Assembly: GCF_003097315.1 (NCBI RefSeq) | Contig: NZ_QDDL01000002.1 | Location: 372,001-436,000 of the forward strand | DNA: 64,000 nucleotides | Source: Pelagibaculum spongiae | GTDB taxonomy: Bacteria; Pseudomonadota; Gammaproteobacteria; Enterobacterales; Pelagibaculaceae | Reading direction: 5' to 3' | Shown here: positions 45,236-53,804 of the stretch, piece after piece | Layout of the letters: every line of letters starts with the position of its first letter | Numbering within the stretch: position 1 is the stretch's first letter | The notes under the pieces: model-generated | Database searches by the model: none | What the model was told of the DNA's origin: nothing | What the model saw: only the letters and a program-made list of their open reading frames with translations | Translations under genes and position numbers: made by a program

Positions 45236-46087
45236 ATGAAACACCTCAAGACATTATTCATTCCTTTATATATATCACTCGCTTTTACCGGTTTATTACT
45301 AGCAGGCTGGAAAATCGCTGACACCAGCAGCAGTCTTTTTGCTGCAATGGCCCTTGCCGCCATCGCCGCACTGCCGATAGGTTTTTTCCTTTCGCTTTAT
45401 CTCACGCCTCGCGCTCGAACCGATAGCCAGCTAAAACCCCTACAAACCGCCTCAGTATTATTAACCATTCCGGTGGCAATTTACCCTGACTGGACGATAG
45501 CTTTTGCCGCTGCAGCGATAAATATATCCGGTTATTTATATATTTATTGGTATTCACAGCTAATGCGCCCTCGCCCAGATGTCATTTCTGTTGGTGAAAC
45601 CTTACCTTGGTTTGAACTGACCGATGCTGATGGCAATAAAGTCACCAGTTTACAGCTTGCCAATAAGCCCAGCTTGATGATTTTCTATCGTGGTAACTGG
45701 TGCCCGTTGTGTATGGCGCAAATAAAAGAAGTCGCCAAAGCTTATCAGCAACTTGAATCCATGGGGATTCGAGTGGCCATGATCAGCTCACAACCGGCTA
45801 ACCATACCAAAGTGCTGTCGGAAAAATTCAAAGTAGATTTCGACTGGCTGATTGATAACAATAACCAAGCTGCTCAAACGCTTGGGCTGGTCGATGAAGG
45901 CGGCACACCAGCGGTGTTTCTGCTGCAGGGCCACCGCGCCGATACCGCAATGCCAACGGTGGTAATGACCGATGCAACCGGCAAAGTGATCTTCGCTGAT
46001 CTGACCGATAACTACCGCGTTCGGCCCGAGCCAGAAACCTTTATTGCAATTTTTCAGCAGCATTTGGATGCAGGAAAAGCTGCTTAG
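45236..46087 (+). CDS. Membrane-anchored AhpC/TSA redoxin-domain protein
   Basis: A 283-residue protein with three or four N-terminal helices (LFIPLYISLAFTGLLLAGW, MALAAIAALPIGFFLSLYL, WTIAFAAAAINISGYLYIYW) and a C-terminal redoxin domain starting at DVISVGETLPWFELTDADG. The active site GNWCPLCMAQI has a CxxC arrangement, a thioredoxin/peroxiredoxin-like redox site. The domain may face either side of the membrane; the substrate is unknown. No strong ribosome binding site is visible. Repeat D2 lies downstream. Confidence 0.82.
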   Translation: MKHLKTLFIPLYISLAFTGLLLAGWKIADTSSSLFAAMALAAIAALPIGFFLSLYLTPRARTDSQLKPLQTASVLLTIPVAIYPDWTIAFAAAAINISGYLYIYWYSQLMRPRPDVISVGETLPWFELTDADGNKVTSLQLANKPSLMIFYRGNWCPLCMAQIKEVAKAYQQLESMGIRVAMISSQPANHTKVLSEKFKVDFDWLIDNNNQAAQTLGLVDEGGTPAVFLLQGHRADTAMPTVVMTDATGKVIFADLTDNYRVRPEPETFIAIFQQHLDAGKAA

Positions 46088-46129
46088 GTTTGTAGGTTGC
46101 AGCAAACTGCGGAGTTATTTGCTGGGTAT

Positions 46130-46208
46130 CGTCATCCCGTATAGGGATGGCGGGAATGACCGGTGCCCCAAATTAACCTCGCGGGTGCTTCTGGCGAGAA
46201 TGACGCGC
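46130..46208. repeat. Intergenic repeat D, copy 2
   Basis: CGTCATCCCGTATAGGGATGGCGGGAATGACC and a following CGAGAATGACGCG form GTCATTCCCG-type inverted segments, related to the element at 18558-18683. Confidence 0.5.
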
Positions 46209-46256
46209 GGGCTAGCAACATCAATCGAGTAATAATTTACAAGAAGAGGTACAAAC

Positions 46257-46541
46257 ATGATCCGGGTAATTATTGAACGCTGGGTAGATCCCACTTTAGT
46301 TGAACCACTGCGCCAACAGCTCGTTGAAATTCGTCAGCAGATTGTTAACAAACCCGGCTACCTTTCTGCCGAATCATTCCAAGATATGGATGACCCTGGC
46401 CATTGGATCGTGATGTCTAAATGGTCATCACGCAAAAATTGGCAAGACTGGGCCGACTCCAAACAACGGCAAGAACAACTGGCATTGATTGAAGCGCTAT
46501 TGATAAAGCCAGAGAAAATCACCGTGTTTGAACCGCGTTAA
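46257..46541 (+). CDS. Antibiotic biosynthesis monooxygenase (ABM) domain protein
   Basis: A 94-residue single-domain protein of the ABM ferredoxin-like fold: IERWVDPTLVEPLRQQ, KPGYLSAESFQDMDDPGHWIVMSKW and NWQDWADSKQRQEQ. Such proteins act as small quinol/haem monooxygenases or stress proteins; the substrate cannot be assigned. AAGAGG lies 7 bases upstream of the ATG. It is bounded by repeats D2 and B2. Confidence 0.88.
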   Translation: MIRVIIERWVDPTLVEPLRQQLVEIRQQIVNKPGYLSAESFQDMDDPGHWIVMSKWSSRKNWQDWADSKQRQEQLALIEALLIKPEKITVFEPR

Positions 46542-46562
46542 CTCCACATTTAATTGTTGGGC

Positions 46563-46745
46563 ACGTAGATTGCACGGAGCGCTAGGCGAGACCTGCAACT
46601 TTCGGGGCTGGCGATAAACGCCCGGCAAACAATAGATCGGCTCGGCATTACGGTGGACATATCAACCGTTGGCGTTTGTTGCACCATGGTCAAGTTGCAG
46701 GTCGCGCCTACGGCTGCTCCGTGCAACCTACGCGGGCAAACAATC
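46563..46745. repeat. Intergenic repeat B, island 2 (facing pair)
   Basis: A forward end (TGCACGGAGCGCTAGGCGAGACCTGCAAC) at the left and a reversed end (GTTGCAGGTCGC...GCTCCGTGCAACCTACG) at the right enclose about 90 bases related to the interior of island 1 (GATAAACGCCCGGCAAACAAT, GACATATCAACCG, CACCATGGTCAA). Partial copies of the GGCAAACAAT motif continue to 46812. Confidence 0.85.
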
Positions 46746-46854
46746 ACCTTTCTTCATTCTTTCGGAGCTTTTGATAAACGTTCGACAAACAATATGTCGG
46801 GCAAACAATCATCTTCTTTTCTTCATTTCCTCACAAAAAAACTCAAAAAAATCC

Positions 46855-46881
46855 TAAAGCTTTTACCCCCTTGGCCGTTAA
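46855..46881 (+). promoter_or_regulatory. Sigma-28 (FliA) promoter of the flagellin gene
   Basis: TAAA at 46855-46858, 15 bases, then GCCGTTAA at 46874-46881. This matches the FliA consensus TAAA-N15-GCCGATAA with one mismatch and exact spacing. Transcription should start near 46888, giving a leader of about 64 bases. Confidence 0.85.
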
Positions 46882-46912
46882 CAGGAATGAACCACTTGTG
46901 ATTGTGATTTTC

Positions 46913-46948
46913 CCGGAGCCAGGTCCTCCGGAACCATCGGAGGAAGAA
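46913..46948 (+). promoter_or_regulatory. Flagellin leader with two alternative hairpins over the ribosome binding site
   Basis: CTCCG at 46926-46930 can pair with CGGAG at 46914-46918 (extended to CCGGAG/CTCCGG, 7-base loop) or with CGGAG at 46938-46942, which is part of the ribosome binding site GGAGGAAG. The two pairings exclude each other. Three or four GGA motifs (CGGAGC, CGGAAC, CGGAGGAAG) are potential CsrA contacts. Confidence 0.5.
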
Positions 46949-46951
46949 AAA

Positions 46952-49015
46952 ATGGCACAGGTAATTAATACCAACGTAGGCTCACTGAACGCACAACGTC
47001 AGTTGAACATGTCCCAAAAATCCCAGCAGACTTCTATGGAGCGTTTGTCATCTGGTTTGCGTATTAACAGCGCAAAAGACGACGCAGCTGGCCTGGCGAT
47101 TTCTACCAAGTTTGACTCACAGGTTCGTGGCCTGGAGCAAGCTAACCGTAACGCTAACGACGGTATTTCTGTAGCGCAAACTGCTGAAGGTTCGATGCAG
47201 GAAATGACCAGCATCTTGCAGCGTATGCGTGAACTCGGACTGCAATCAGCGAACGATTCCAACAGCTCTGAAGAACGCGGTTTTATCCAGCAAGAAATGG
47301 ATCAGATGACCGAAGAGCTGGACCGCATCTCTGAAAACACCGAATTTAACGGTGCCAAATTGCTCAACAGCGAACAAACCAAGAGCTTTCAGATCGGTGC
47401 AAACTCTGGCCAAACCATCGATATCGAGCTGAAAGATGTGAGCTCTAAAGCGCTGGGCTTAACCAACACCGATGCCAAGGGTGATTTAAACTCAGGTCGA
47501 GTTGGCGGTGGTGAAATTGGCGCTGGTGATGTCAATCTGAATGGCGTTGCCTTAGGCCCAATTGCAGATATTTCAAAGAATCCGGATGGAACCGATGCAA
47601 CCCAAGGTGTAACTGCTAAACAGGTTGCTGCTGATGTTAACTCCAAGTCTGCCGAAACTGGTGTCACAGCTGATGCTTATAACACAGTAAAAGGTGATAA
47701 GGATGCATCAGGTGTCGTTCGAGGGCTAACCATTAAAGTTGGTGGTAATAATGAAGTTACCATTAATTCAGATAGCAAAGAAGAATTAGTAACTAACATC
47801 AATGAAAAGGTTGCTGGAGTTAAGGCAAGTCTGTCGGATGATGGTGAGCTGGTTCTGAGTAATGATAATGGTGACGACATTAAAATTGGTGGTGGTGTTG
47901 CCGGTTCAGGTTTAACAGAAAAAACAAATCACGGTTATGTCTCACTAACTAGCCAAGATGGCTCTGACATTAAAATGACCACAGGTAAAAGTGGTACTAA
48001 TGCAGACGTTCAAGCACTTGGTTTTAACGTATCGAACGGTGCAGATAAGCTGGAAGGTTCAACTGTCGATGCTAATACATTTACTGCAAAAAAAGACGGC
48101 GTTACTGGCGGTGAAACGTTAACCATTAATGGTGCTTCTATTGGCAGCTCTGTAAATGGTTCTCTGGCTGCAAAAGTTTCTGCAATTAACTCTGCAAGTT
48201 CTGATTCCGATGTGACAGCCGATTTCCGCTCTGAAGCAAAGCTGGATCTGGGAGCGGCAGTCCAAGACAAAACCAATATAAATGGTAAGAAATTTGAAAT
48301 CAATGGCAAGGAAGTCGCATTAAGTAATAATTATCAAACTTCAACCGTTGCTACCGATGCTTCTAACAATGCAATTAGAAAAGCCAACGCTGAGCAGTTG
48401 ATTGAAGATATCAATGGTACTGAAGGTCTGGGCGTTACAGCGACACTCGATGGCAACAGCGTTGTGCTTACTGCTCAAGATACTGGTAAAGAAATCACCC
48501 TGAAAGATGGTGACATTGGCTCTGCAATGAATGCCAATGTTACCGGCACTGCTGCTGGCATAGACGACTTGGCAGCAGAGACAAAATCAGCGCTGGGTTC
48601 AATACAGCTCACCTCAACTAAAGGCGAAGACATTACCATCAAAGGTTCTGAAGATGGGTTAAAAGCTTTTGGTCTAAATGAACAAGGTGGTGACGATACC
48701 CAAGTACAAAGCGGTCTTGATGTGACTTCAGTATCTGGCTCAAACGATGCGATTGACCGTATCGATGCGGCACTGGGCAAAATCTCAGAAGCACGTGCCG
48801 ACCTCGGTGCCAAGCAAAACCGTTTGAACAGCACCATTAATAACAACGCTAACGTTCAGCAAAATTTATCGGCCGCCAACAGCCGAATTAAAGATGCTGA
48901 CTTTGCTAAGGAATCTTCCAACTTGAGCCGTACACAGGTACTGCAGCAGGCTGGTACTTCCATGCTGGCCCAGGCGAACCAATCTACTCAGAGTGTTTTA
49001 TCACTGCTGGGTTAA
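46952..49015 (+). CDS. fliC: Flagellin
   Basis: A 687-residue filament subunit. The N-terminal D0/D1 region ([47 protein letters not shown]) and the C-terminal D1/D0 region ([40 protein letters not shown]) are both intact. The centre is a long variable surface region (about residues 170-600) with repeated beta units of the flagellin_IN type ([33 protein letters not shown]), making it larger than the usual 280-500 residues. I use the ATG at 46952, 6 bases after AGGAAG; the frame extends upstream without a start context. Expression is from the sigma-28 promoter. A single flagellin gene is present here; flaG follows. Confidence 0.95.
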   Translation: MAQVINTNVGSLNAQRQLNMSQKSQQTSMERLSSGLRINSAKDDAAGLAISTKFDSQVRGLEQANRNANDGISVAQTAEGSMQEMTSILQRMRELGLQSANDSNSSEERGFIQQEMDQMTEELDRISENTEFNGAKLLNSEQTKSFQIGANSGQTIDIELKDVSSKALGLTNTDAKGDLNSGRVGGGEIGAGDVNLNGVALGPIADISKNPDGTDATQGVTAKQVAADVNSKSAETGVTADAYNTVKGDKDASGVVRGLTIKVGGNNEVTINSDSKEELVTNINEKVAGVKASLSDDGELVLSNDNGDDIKIGGGVAGSGLTEKTNHGYVSLTSQDGSDIKMTTGKSGTNADVQALGFNVSNGADKLEGSTVDANTFTAKKDGVTGGETLTINGASIGSSVNGSLAAKVSAINSASSDSDVTADFRSEAKLDLGAAVQDKTNINGKKFEINGKEVALSNNYQTSTVATDASNNAIRKANAEQLIEDINGTEGLGVTATLDGNSVVLTAQDTGKEITLKDGDIGSAMNANVTGTAAGIDDLAAETKSALGSIQLTSTKGEDITIKGSEDGLKAFGLNEQGGDDTQVQSGLDVTSVSGSNDAIDRIDAALGKISEARADLGAKQNRLNSTINNNANVQQNLSAANSRIKDADFAKESSNLSRTQVLQQAGTSMLAQANQSTQSVLSLLG

Positions 49016-49080
49016 TCGGCCGGGTTATAAAATAGCAGATTTGGCCTTGGGCTAAATCGCCAACAAGACCAGATCTGCCA

Positions 49081-49120
49081 ACCAGGCCGGGACCCGAAAG
49101 GGTTCCGGCTTTGGTCGTTT
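49081..49120 (+). terminator. Flagellin terminator
   Basis: GCCGGGACCC-GAAA-GGGTTCCGGC forms a strong stem with a GAAA tetraloop (49086-49109) and outer ACCA/TGGT pairing, followed by CGTTTT. It reduces read-through into flaG. Confidence 0.85.
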
Positions 49121-49168
49121 TAAAAGAACAAATTCATAAACGCTTTTTGGTTTTTTTGAGGTGTAAAA

Positions 49169-49573
49169 ATGGCTTCTGTCGCGGGTGTTTCAGATCTGTC
49201 TTCGTCATTGCATAGTACGGCTTCAGTGGCAGTAAAAATTGCCACGCCACAAAGTGCCCCTGTTGAAAAAACCGAGCCGGTTGAAGCGATCAAAAAAGTT
49301 GAAGTCGCCGATAAAAAACCGGCTGAAATTGATCCAAAAATCCTCGATCAGGCGGTGGAAAAAGCCGATCAATATTTCAGCCAGCAAAAACCTGCATTAA
49401 GCTTTAAAACCCACCAGGATACCGGCCGCACGATTATCAAAGTGACCGATAAAGAAACCGGTGAGTTAATCCGACAAATCCCATCTGAAGAAATGATTGA
49501 GTTAGCAGAAAAGCTAAAAGATATGCAGCACGGCGATAGCGAAAAGGGATTGGTGTTTAATGATTTGGGGTAA
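49169..49573 (+). CDS. flaG: FlaG family protein
   Basis: A 134-residue protein. The N-terminal half is low-complexity and Lys/Val/Pro-rich, and the C-terminal half is the FlaG domain: LSFKTHQDTGRTIIKVTDKETGELIRQIPSEE followed by LKDM. FlaG modulates filament length and is regularly encoded after flagellin in polar-flagellated gammaproteobacteria. GAGG lies 9 bases upstream. The next expected gene, fliD, is absent; repeat island B3 begins immediately after the stop. Confidence 0.92.
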   Translation: MASVAGVSDLSSSLHSTASVAVKIATPQSAPVEKTEPVEAIKKVEVADKKPAEIDPKILDQAVEKADQYFSQQKPALSFKTHQDTGRTIIKVTDKETGELIRQIPSEEMIELAEKLKDMQHGDSEKGLVFNDLG

Positions 49574-49578
49574 TTGCC

Positions 49579-49870
49579 AACCGACCTATCGTTCGTCCGG
49601 CGTTTGTTGAACGCACACCCCGTAGGTTGCACGGAGCTAAAGGCGACCTGCAACTTGACCGCCACGGATGGTGAGAATGCCGAAAAATGTCGGGAACATT
49701 TTTGGTGTCCATGGTGCAATTGATTCCAACGGTTAATGTTCGAATTTATCGAGCAGCAACCGACCTATTGTTTGCCCGGTATTTGTTGAACACCCGGTAT
49801 TTATGGCACGCCCCGAAAGTTGCAGGTCGCGCCTACGGCTGCTCCGTGCAACCTACGCGGGCAAACAATT
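49579..49870. repeat. Intergenic repeat B, island 3 (facing pair with nested element)
   Basis: A forward end at 49621-49652 (CGTAGGTTGCACGGAG...GCGACCTGCAAC) and a reversed end at 49816-49857 (GTTGCAGGTCGCGCCTACGG and GCTCCGTGCAACCTACG) enclose B-family interior sequence (CCATGGTGC, GACCTATTGTTTGCCCGG) and one copy of element C. The outer flank 49580-49616 repeats the interior motif as well. The remaining bases to 50107 hold the dpaL upstream region with no further structure seen. Confidence 0.85.
49677..49705. repeat. Element C nested in repeat B island 3
   Basis: A 29-base palindromic unit (ATGCCGAAAAATGTC, GGGAACATTTTTGG) that matches 26 of 29 bases at 63189-63217, where it is nested inside repeat A2. 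Confidence 0.6.
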
Positions 49871-50107
49871 ATTTTCTGTTGATTGAATAGAATTTACCCA
49901 CCGCAATAAATCGCTATTTCTCATTTAACTTACTAAAAATATCGTATTCTAAAAATATTTGATGACTTTAGTCACTAACTGTCACGTCTCTGCGGTAATT
50001 CATCACTGAATATCGATAAGATAACTTCATCCAATTTTTCTGACTATCAGCGAGGCAAATACCTGCTGGTAGCCAATATCTTTATTTAAGATTCAGTGGA
50101 GCAGGAT

Positions 50108-51310
50108 ATGTTGCAATTAGCCGGAAAACTCACCCATTTTGCCAACCCTAAAGCAGGCGCAGAGCTGGAATACAGCGAAGCACTTCAGCAAATTATTAGT
50201 GTTGCCAAAACCGAAAAGGCCGCTGACGATATTCGTCGTTGGCCTCGTTATGAAGTGACCCCTTTACACACATTGTCTGATATGGCGAAAGACGCGGGCT
50301 TGGGTAAGATTTGGTATAAAGATGAGTCCCAACGCTTCGGTTTAAAAAGCTTCAAAGCCTTGGGCGGCGCTTATGCAGTGGCCTGCCAATTACAAAATAT
50401 TCTTGAGCAAAAACTGGGCGCTCGCCCAAGTATTTCCGAACTGTTGGATGGTGCTCACAAAGAAATTCTCAGCAAACTAACCGTCAGCTGTGCCACCGAT
50501 GGCAACCATGGCCGTTCTGTTGCTTGGGGCTCACAAATGTTTGGCTGCGCTTGCATCATTTACATTCACAAAGATGTATCTGAAGGCCGCAAAGCAGCGA
50601 TGCAATTTTTCGGTGCTGAGGTAATTCGCATTGATGGCAACTACGACGATTCGGTTCGCATGGCCGATAGCGAAGCCAAGAAATTTGACCGGGTGATTGT
50701 TTCCGACACCAGTTATGAAGGCTACATGGAAATTCCTAAAGACGTCGCTTTAGGCTACACCGTGATGCTGGATGAAATTGTCACTCAGTTGGAAGGTGAA
50801 ATCCCAACGCATATCTTTGTTCAAGGCGGTGTTGGCGGTTTAGCTTCAGCAGTGTGTGGCTACTTCTGGGATTTATGGGGAGCAAAGCGCCCACGCTGCG
50901 TGATTGTTGAACCTGAGCTAGCCAACTGCCTGCAAGAAAGTGCTAAAAAAGGTGAAATGGTGACCGTTGAAGGCGACCTTCAAACCTTAATGGCTGGCCT
51001 GGCTTGTGGTGAAGTATCGGTTCTGGCGTGGGATATTTTGGCCACTGGTGGCGATGACTATATGACGGTCAGCGAAGATGCCGTGCCTGAAACCATGCGT
51101 TTATTGGCCGAAGGTTATAAAGGTGATGCTGAAATTGAAGCTGGTGAATCTGCAGTGGCAGGTTTGGCAGCATCTGTAATTGCTGCACAGCAACCTGAAT
51201 TCGCTGAAAAGCTGGGTTTATCTGCCGAGAGCCGTGTTTTGGTCATTGGAACCGAAGGCGCGACTGATCCAGAAGTTTATGAGCAGTTGACCGGTAAAAA
51301 ACCTGCTTGA
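50108..51310 (+). CDS. dpaL: Diaminopropionate ammonia-lyase
   Basis: A PLP enzyme of about 400 residues that converts 2,3-diaminopropionate to pyruvate and ammonia. The PLP-lysine lies in the family motif YKDESQRFGLKSFKALGGAYAV; other features are TDGNHGRSVAWG, the phosphate-binding GGVGGLASAV and VIVEPELANCLQ. The sequence follows YgeX/DpaL of enterics rather than threonine dehydratase. I use ATG at 50108, with GGAG 6 bases upstream; a GTG at 50096 in frame is the alternative. No partner enzyme is adjacent. A terminator follows. Confidence 0.92.
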   Translation: MLQLAGKLTHFANPKAGAELEYSEALQQIISVAKTEKAADDIRRWPRYEVTPLHTLSDMAKDAGLGKIWYKDESQRFGLKSFKALGGAYAVACQLQNILEQKLGARPSISELLDGAHKEILSKLTVSCATDGNHGRSVAWGSQMFGCACIIYIHKDVSEGRKAAMQFFGAEVIRIDGNYDDSVRMADSEAKKFDRVIVSDTSYEGYMEIPKDVALGYTVMLDEIVTQLEGEIPTHIFVQGGVGGLASAVCGYFWDLWGAKRPRCVIVEPELANCLQESAKKGEMVTVEGDLQTLMAGLACGEVSVLAWDILATGGDDYMTVSEDAVPETMRLLAEGYKGDAEIEAGESAVAGLAASVIAAQQPEFAEKLGLSAESRVLVIGTEGATDPEVYEQLTGKKPA

Positions 51311-51317
51311 TTGATCG

Positions 51318-51342
51318 TGCGGGGTGAATAACTCACCCCGCA
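51318..51342. terminator. Terminator after dpaL
   Basis: TGCGGGGTGA and TCACCCCGCA arms pair around ATAAC. There is no clear T-run on either side, so it may act as a 3' stabiliser rather than a full terminator. Confidence 0.6.
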
Positions 51343-51348
51343 TTCCGA

Positions 51349-51418
51349 ACCGACCTATTGTTTGCCCGGTATTTGTTGAACGCTCCGAACGTTGCAGGTC
51401 GCGCCTACGGCTGCTCCC
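51349..51418. repeat. Intergenic repeat B, partial copy 4
   Basis: ACCGACCTATTGTTTGCCCG and GTTGCAGGTCGCGCCTACGGCTGCTCC match the interior and right end of island 3 without a left end, so this is a truncated element between dpaL and rsgA. Confidence 0.8.
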
Positions 51419-51437
51419 AATCAATGTTAAATGGCGT

Positions 51438-52436
51438 TTAACTCTCTGCCCTTAAGGTTTCCATCAGGCTCAAGCAGTTTTTCAATCGTTCTGCTGAAAT
51501 CTCACCTGCTTCTAAAGCGGCTAATAATGCACAGCCTGGCTCATGCTGGTGACTGCAGTTTCTAAAGCGGCAAGCGCCCAGAAAGGGTGCGAATTCTTTA
51601 TAACCATCTGGCACAGCTTCTGGCTCAATATGCCAAATACCAAAGTCACGAATACCGGGAGAGTCAATGATCTCACCGCCTTCTTCAATGTGATATAAAC
51701 GCGCGGTGGTGGTGGTATGTTGGCCCAGTTTGCTGTTGGTTGAAATGGTATTGACTCGAATTTCAACACCCGGTAACAGCGAGTTAACCAATGACGATTT
51801 ACCAACACCTGACTGACCTACAAACACACTGTTTTTACCAATCAGCATTTGCTTGAGATGGTCGAGCCCATTTTCAACATGGGTGCTACAGCTGTGGACT
51901 TCATAACCAATTTTTTGATAAATCGATATTTGCTCCATCGACGCTTCAGCTTCAGGCAAATCGGTTTTGTTCATCAAAATCCAAACCGGAATACCGGTCG
52001 CTTCAGCAGCAACGAGGTAACGATCAATCAACAAGTTTGATGGCGTAGGCAGCGGAGCAATCACCAAAATAATTTGGTCGATATTAGATGCCACCAGCTT
52101 TAGCTGACCGTGCCGGTCTGGCCGAGACAACACCGAAATACGCTCTTCAAGCGCTTCAATAATGCCACCACCGTGGTCTTCATCAGCACGCCAGAGCACG
52201 TTATCGCCGGTGACTAATGAAGGTAAATTTTGTCGCATTCGACAGCGATGAATCTCTCCATCAGCTGCTTCAACATCTAGCTGAACACCAAAGTGCGAGA
52301 TCACTCGCCCAGATTGCGCATCGCCCAGTGAACCATGATCGACTTTATCTTCGCGTTTTTTTGCCCGATCCAATCGTTCTTGCTGGATTTTCTCGGCGCG
52401 CCAAGTTTGGCGACGGTTCAGTTTGCGTTTACTCAT
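51438..52436 (-). CDS. rsgA: Small ribosomal subunit biogenesis GTPase
   Basis: A 332-residue circularly permuted GTPase. An OB-fold N-terminus is followed by G4 LMNKTDLP, G1 GQSGVGKSSL, G3 DSPGIRDFG and the C-terminal zinc knuckle CRFRNCSHQHEPGC. It helps mature the 30S subunit. It is divergent from orn, the usual arrangement in gammaproteobacteria. A basic N-terminal segment (KRKLNRRQTWRAEKIQQERL) is present as in other RsgA proteins. Confidence 0.96.
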   Translation of the reverse strand: MSKRKLNRRQTWRAEKIQQERLDRAKKREDKVDHGSLGDAQSGRVISHFGVQLDVEAADGEIHRCRMRQNLPSLVTGDNVLWRADEDHGGGIIEALEERISVLSRPDRHGQLKLVASNIDQIILVIAPLPTPSNLLIDRYLVAAEATGIPVWILMNKTDLPEAEASMEQISIYQKIGYEVHSCSTHVENGLDHLKQMLIGKNSVFVGQSGVGKSSLVNSLLPGVEIRVNTISTNSKLGQHTTTTARLYHIEEGGEIIDSPGIRDFGIWHIEPEAVPDGYKEFAPFLGACRFRNCSHQHEPGCALLAALEAGEISAERLKNCLSLMETLRAES

Positions 52437-52519
52437 CCGGGGGAATCACTACTCATGCTAGTATCTTGTGAGGACGCAAGCTTACCACTGCCTCAAGCGC
52501 ACACAAGTTGGATATGCCA

Positions 52520-53056
52520 ATGACAGATGATCGACTGATCTGGATCGACCTAGAGATGACTGGGTTAGAGCCACAACAGGACAGAATTATTGAAATTGCC
52601 ACGATTGTCACCGATGCCGATCTGAATACGATCGCTGAAGGGCCGGTTATCGCAGTGCATCAAAGCGATGAAATTCTGAGCAATATGAATGACTGGTGCA
52701 TTGAGCACCACGGCAAATCCGGTTTAACCGAACGGGTTCGCCAAAGCCTTTTTTCTGATGCGCAAGCCGAAGCGAAAACCATTGAGTTTTTGCGCCAGCA
52801 TGTAAAACCCGGTACTTCTCCTATTTGCGGTAACAGCATTGGTCAAGACCGACGTTTTTTATATCGCTACATGCCCGAATTAGAAGCTTACTTCCATTAC
52901 CGTTATTTGGATGTCAGCACGCTAAAAGAATTAGCCAAACGCTGGAAGCCAGAAATTATGGATGGTTTTCACAAATCGGGAAGCCATTTAGCAATGGATG
53001 ATATTCGTGAATCTATCGCAGAATTAAAATATTACCGGGAACATTTTATTAAATAA
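52520..53056 (+). CDS. orn: Oligoribonuclease
   Basis: A 178-residue DEDDh 3'-5' exonuclease that degrades 2-5 nt RNAs and the c-di-GMP breakdown product pGpG. Catalytic motifs: WIDLEMTGL (Asp, Glu), [10 protein letters not shown] (Asp) and HLAMDDI (His, Asp). I start at the ATG at 52520 by comparison with the family; earlier in-frame starts at 52514 and 52508 add a few residues. Its pGpG role links it to the c-di-GMP enzymes at 9-15 kb. Confidence 0.96.
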   Translation: MTDDRLIWIDLEMTGLEPQQDRIIEIATIVTDADLNTIAEGPVIAVHQSDEILSNMNDWCIEHHGKSGLTERVRQSLFSDAQAEAKTIEFLRQHVKPGTSPICGNSIGQDRRFLYRYMPELEAYFHYRYLDVSTLKELAKRWKPEIMDGFHKSGSHLAMDDIRESIAELKYYREHFIK

Positions 53057-53152
53057 CCGCACCGGCTTCCTGCCTCCTTGCGGAATACATTATGTCCTTA
53101 TAAATAACCGCACCGGCTTCCTGCCTCCTTGCGGAATACATTATGTTCTTAT
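53051..53152. repeat. 51-bp perfect-period tandem duplication downstream of orn
   Basis: Two adjacent copies (53051-53101 and 53102-53152) differ at one base. Each holds CGCACCGG...CCTTGCGG, which forms a weak stem. The first copy includes the end of orn (its stop codon). Confidence 0.85.
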
Positions 53153-53156
53153 AAAT

Positions 53157-53187
53157 AAAAAGACCGGAGTAAAATCCGGCCTTTTTT
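53157..53187. terminator. Terminator between orn and the outer-membrane protein gene
   Basis: AGACCGGA and TCCGGCCT arms pair around GTAAAA, with A-run and T7 flanks. It works for both convergent genes. Confidence 0.85.
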
Positions 53188-53777
53188 TAAAATGCGTATT
53201 TAAAGGTTATTGCGCCACCAGAGCTTCGCATGTCAGCAGATTTGAAATAACCATATTCCCAACCGACGCCCATTCGCTCACCTTTAATCATCAAATCAAG
53301 CTTAGCTTCTGCACCAAACTGATTTTTGATTCCTATCCCCTTGACCGAAGACCCGTCGCTATAACGGATGTCCATCTCAACATCCTGGTAAGCAACGCCT
53401 ATTGAAGGCTTTATATGTAGGCGACGCCAAATTTGAAAAGTTTTACTTCCAAGCAGTGAAATGCGTGATGTATCAACATCTACTTCATCACAAGTTTGGC
53501 CGTTATTAAAAGTAATACAGAATAAACCGCTAAAGGCTTGAGTAATAGCATTGGTCCCTCGCATATAATTTATGCCCAGGGAATAATTATCGGAAAATTT
53601 CCTCTCAAGCCCTATCTTAAAACCTATCGCATTCTCACCATCATCGATAGTAGCTACGGAATTAGAGAAATGGATACCATGGCCAGAAATACCAGAATCT
53701 ACCTGCCATTGATGATCACTTGCAAAAGCAATAACAGGCATCAGACAGAGAATGCCTGACAGTAATTTTGTCTTCAT
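53187..53777 (-). CDS. Small outer-membrane beta-barrel protein
   Basis: A 196-residue protein. The signal peptide is MKTKLLSGILCLMPVIAFA, then about eight amphipathic strands (AIGFKIGLERKF, YSLGINYMRG, HIKPSIGVAYQDVE, GVGWEYGYFK) and the terminal GGAITFKYAF, with C-terminal Phe as Omp85 recognition signal. The fold resembles OmpW/OmpA-like eight-strand barrels, but I cannot assign a family. I use the ATG at 53777; a frame start 5 codons upstream is less likely. Confidence 0.8.
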   Translation of the reverse strand: MKTKLLSGILCLMPVIAFASDHQWQVDSGISGHGIHFSNSVATIDDGENAIGFKIGLERKFSDNYSLGINYMRGTNAITQAFSGLFCITFNNGQTCDEVDVDTSRISLLGSKTFQIWRRLHIKPSIGVAYQDVEMDIRYSDGSSVKGIGIKNQFGAEAKLDLMIKGERMGVGWEYGYFKSADMRSSGGAITFKYAF

Positions 53778-53804
53778 TATATTTAATCCCACCCTGTGTT
53801 TTTA

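Noticed and set aside
47000-48850. Minus-strand frames of 67-123 codons inside flagellin
   Set aside because: They are antisense shadows produced by the repetitive codon use of the flagellin centre; no start signals or families.
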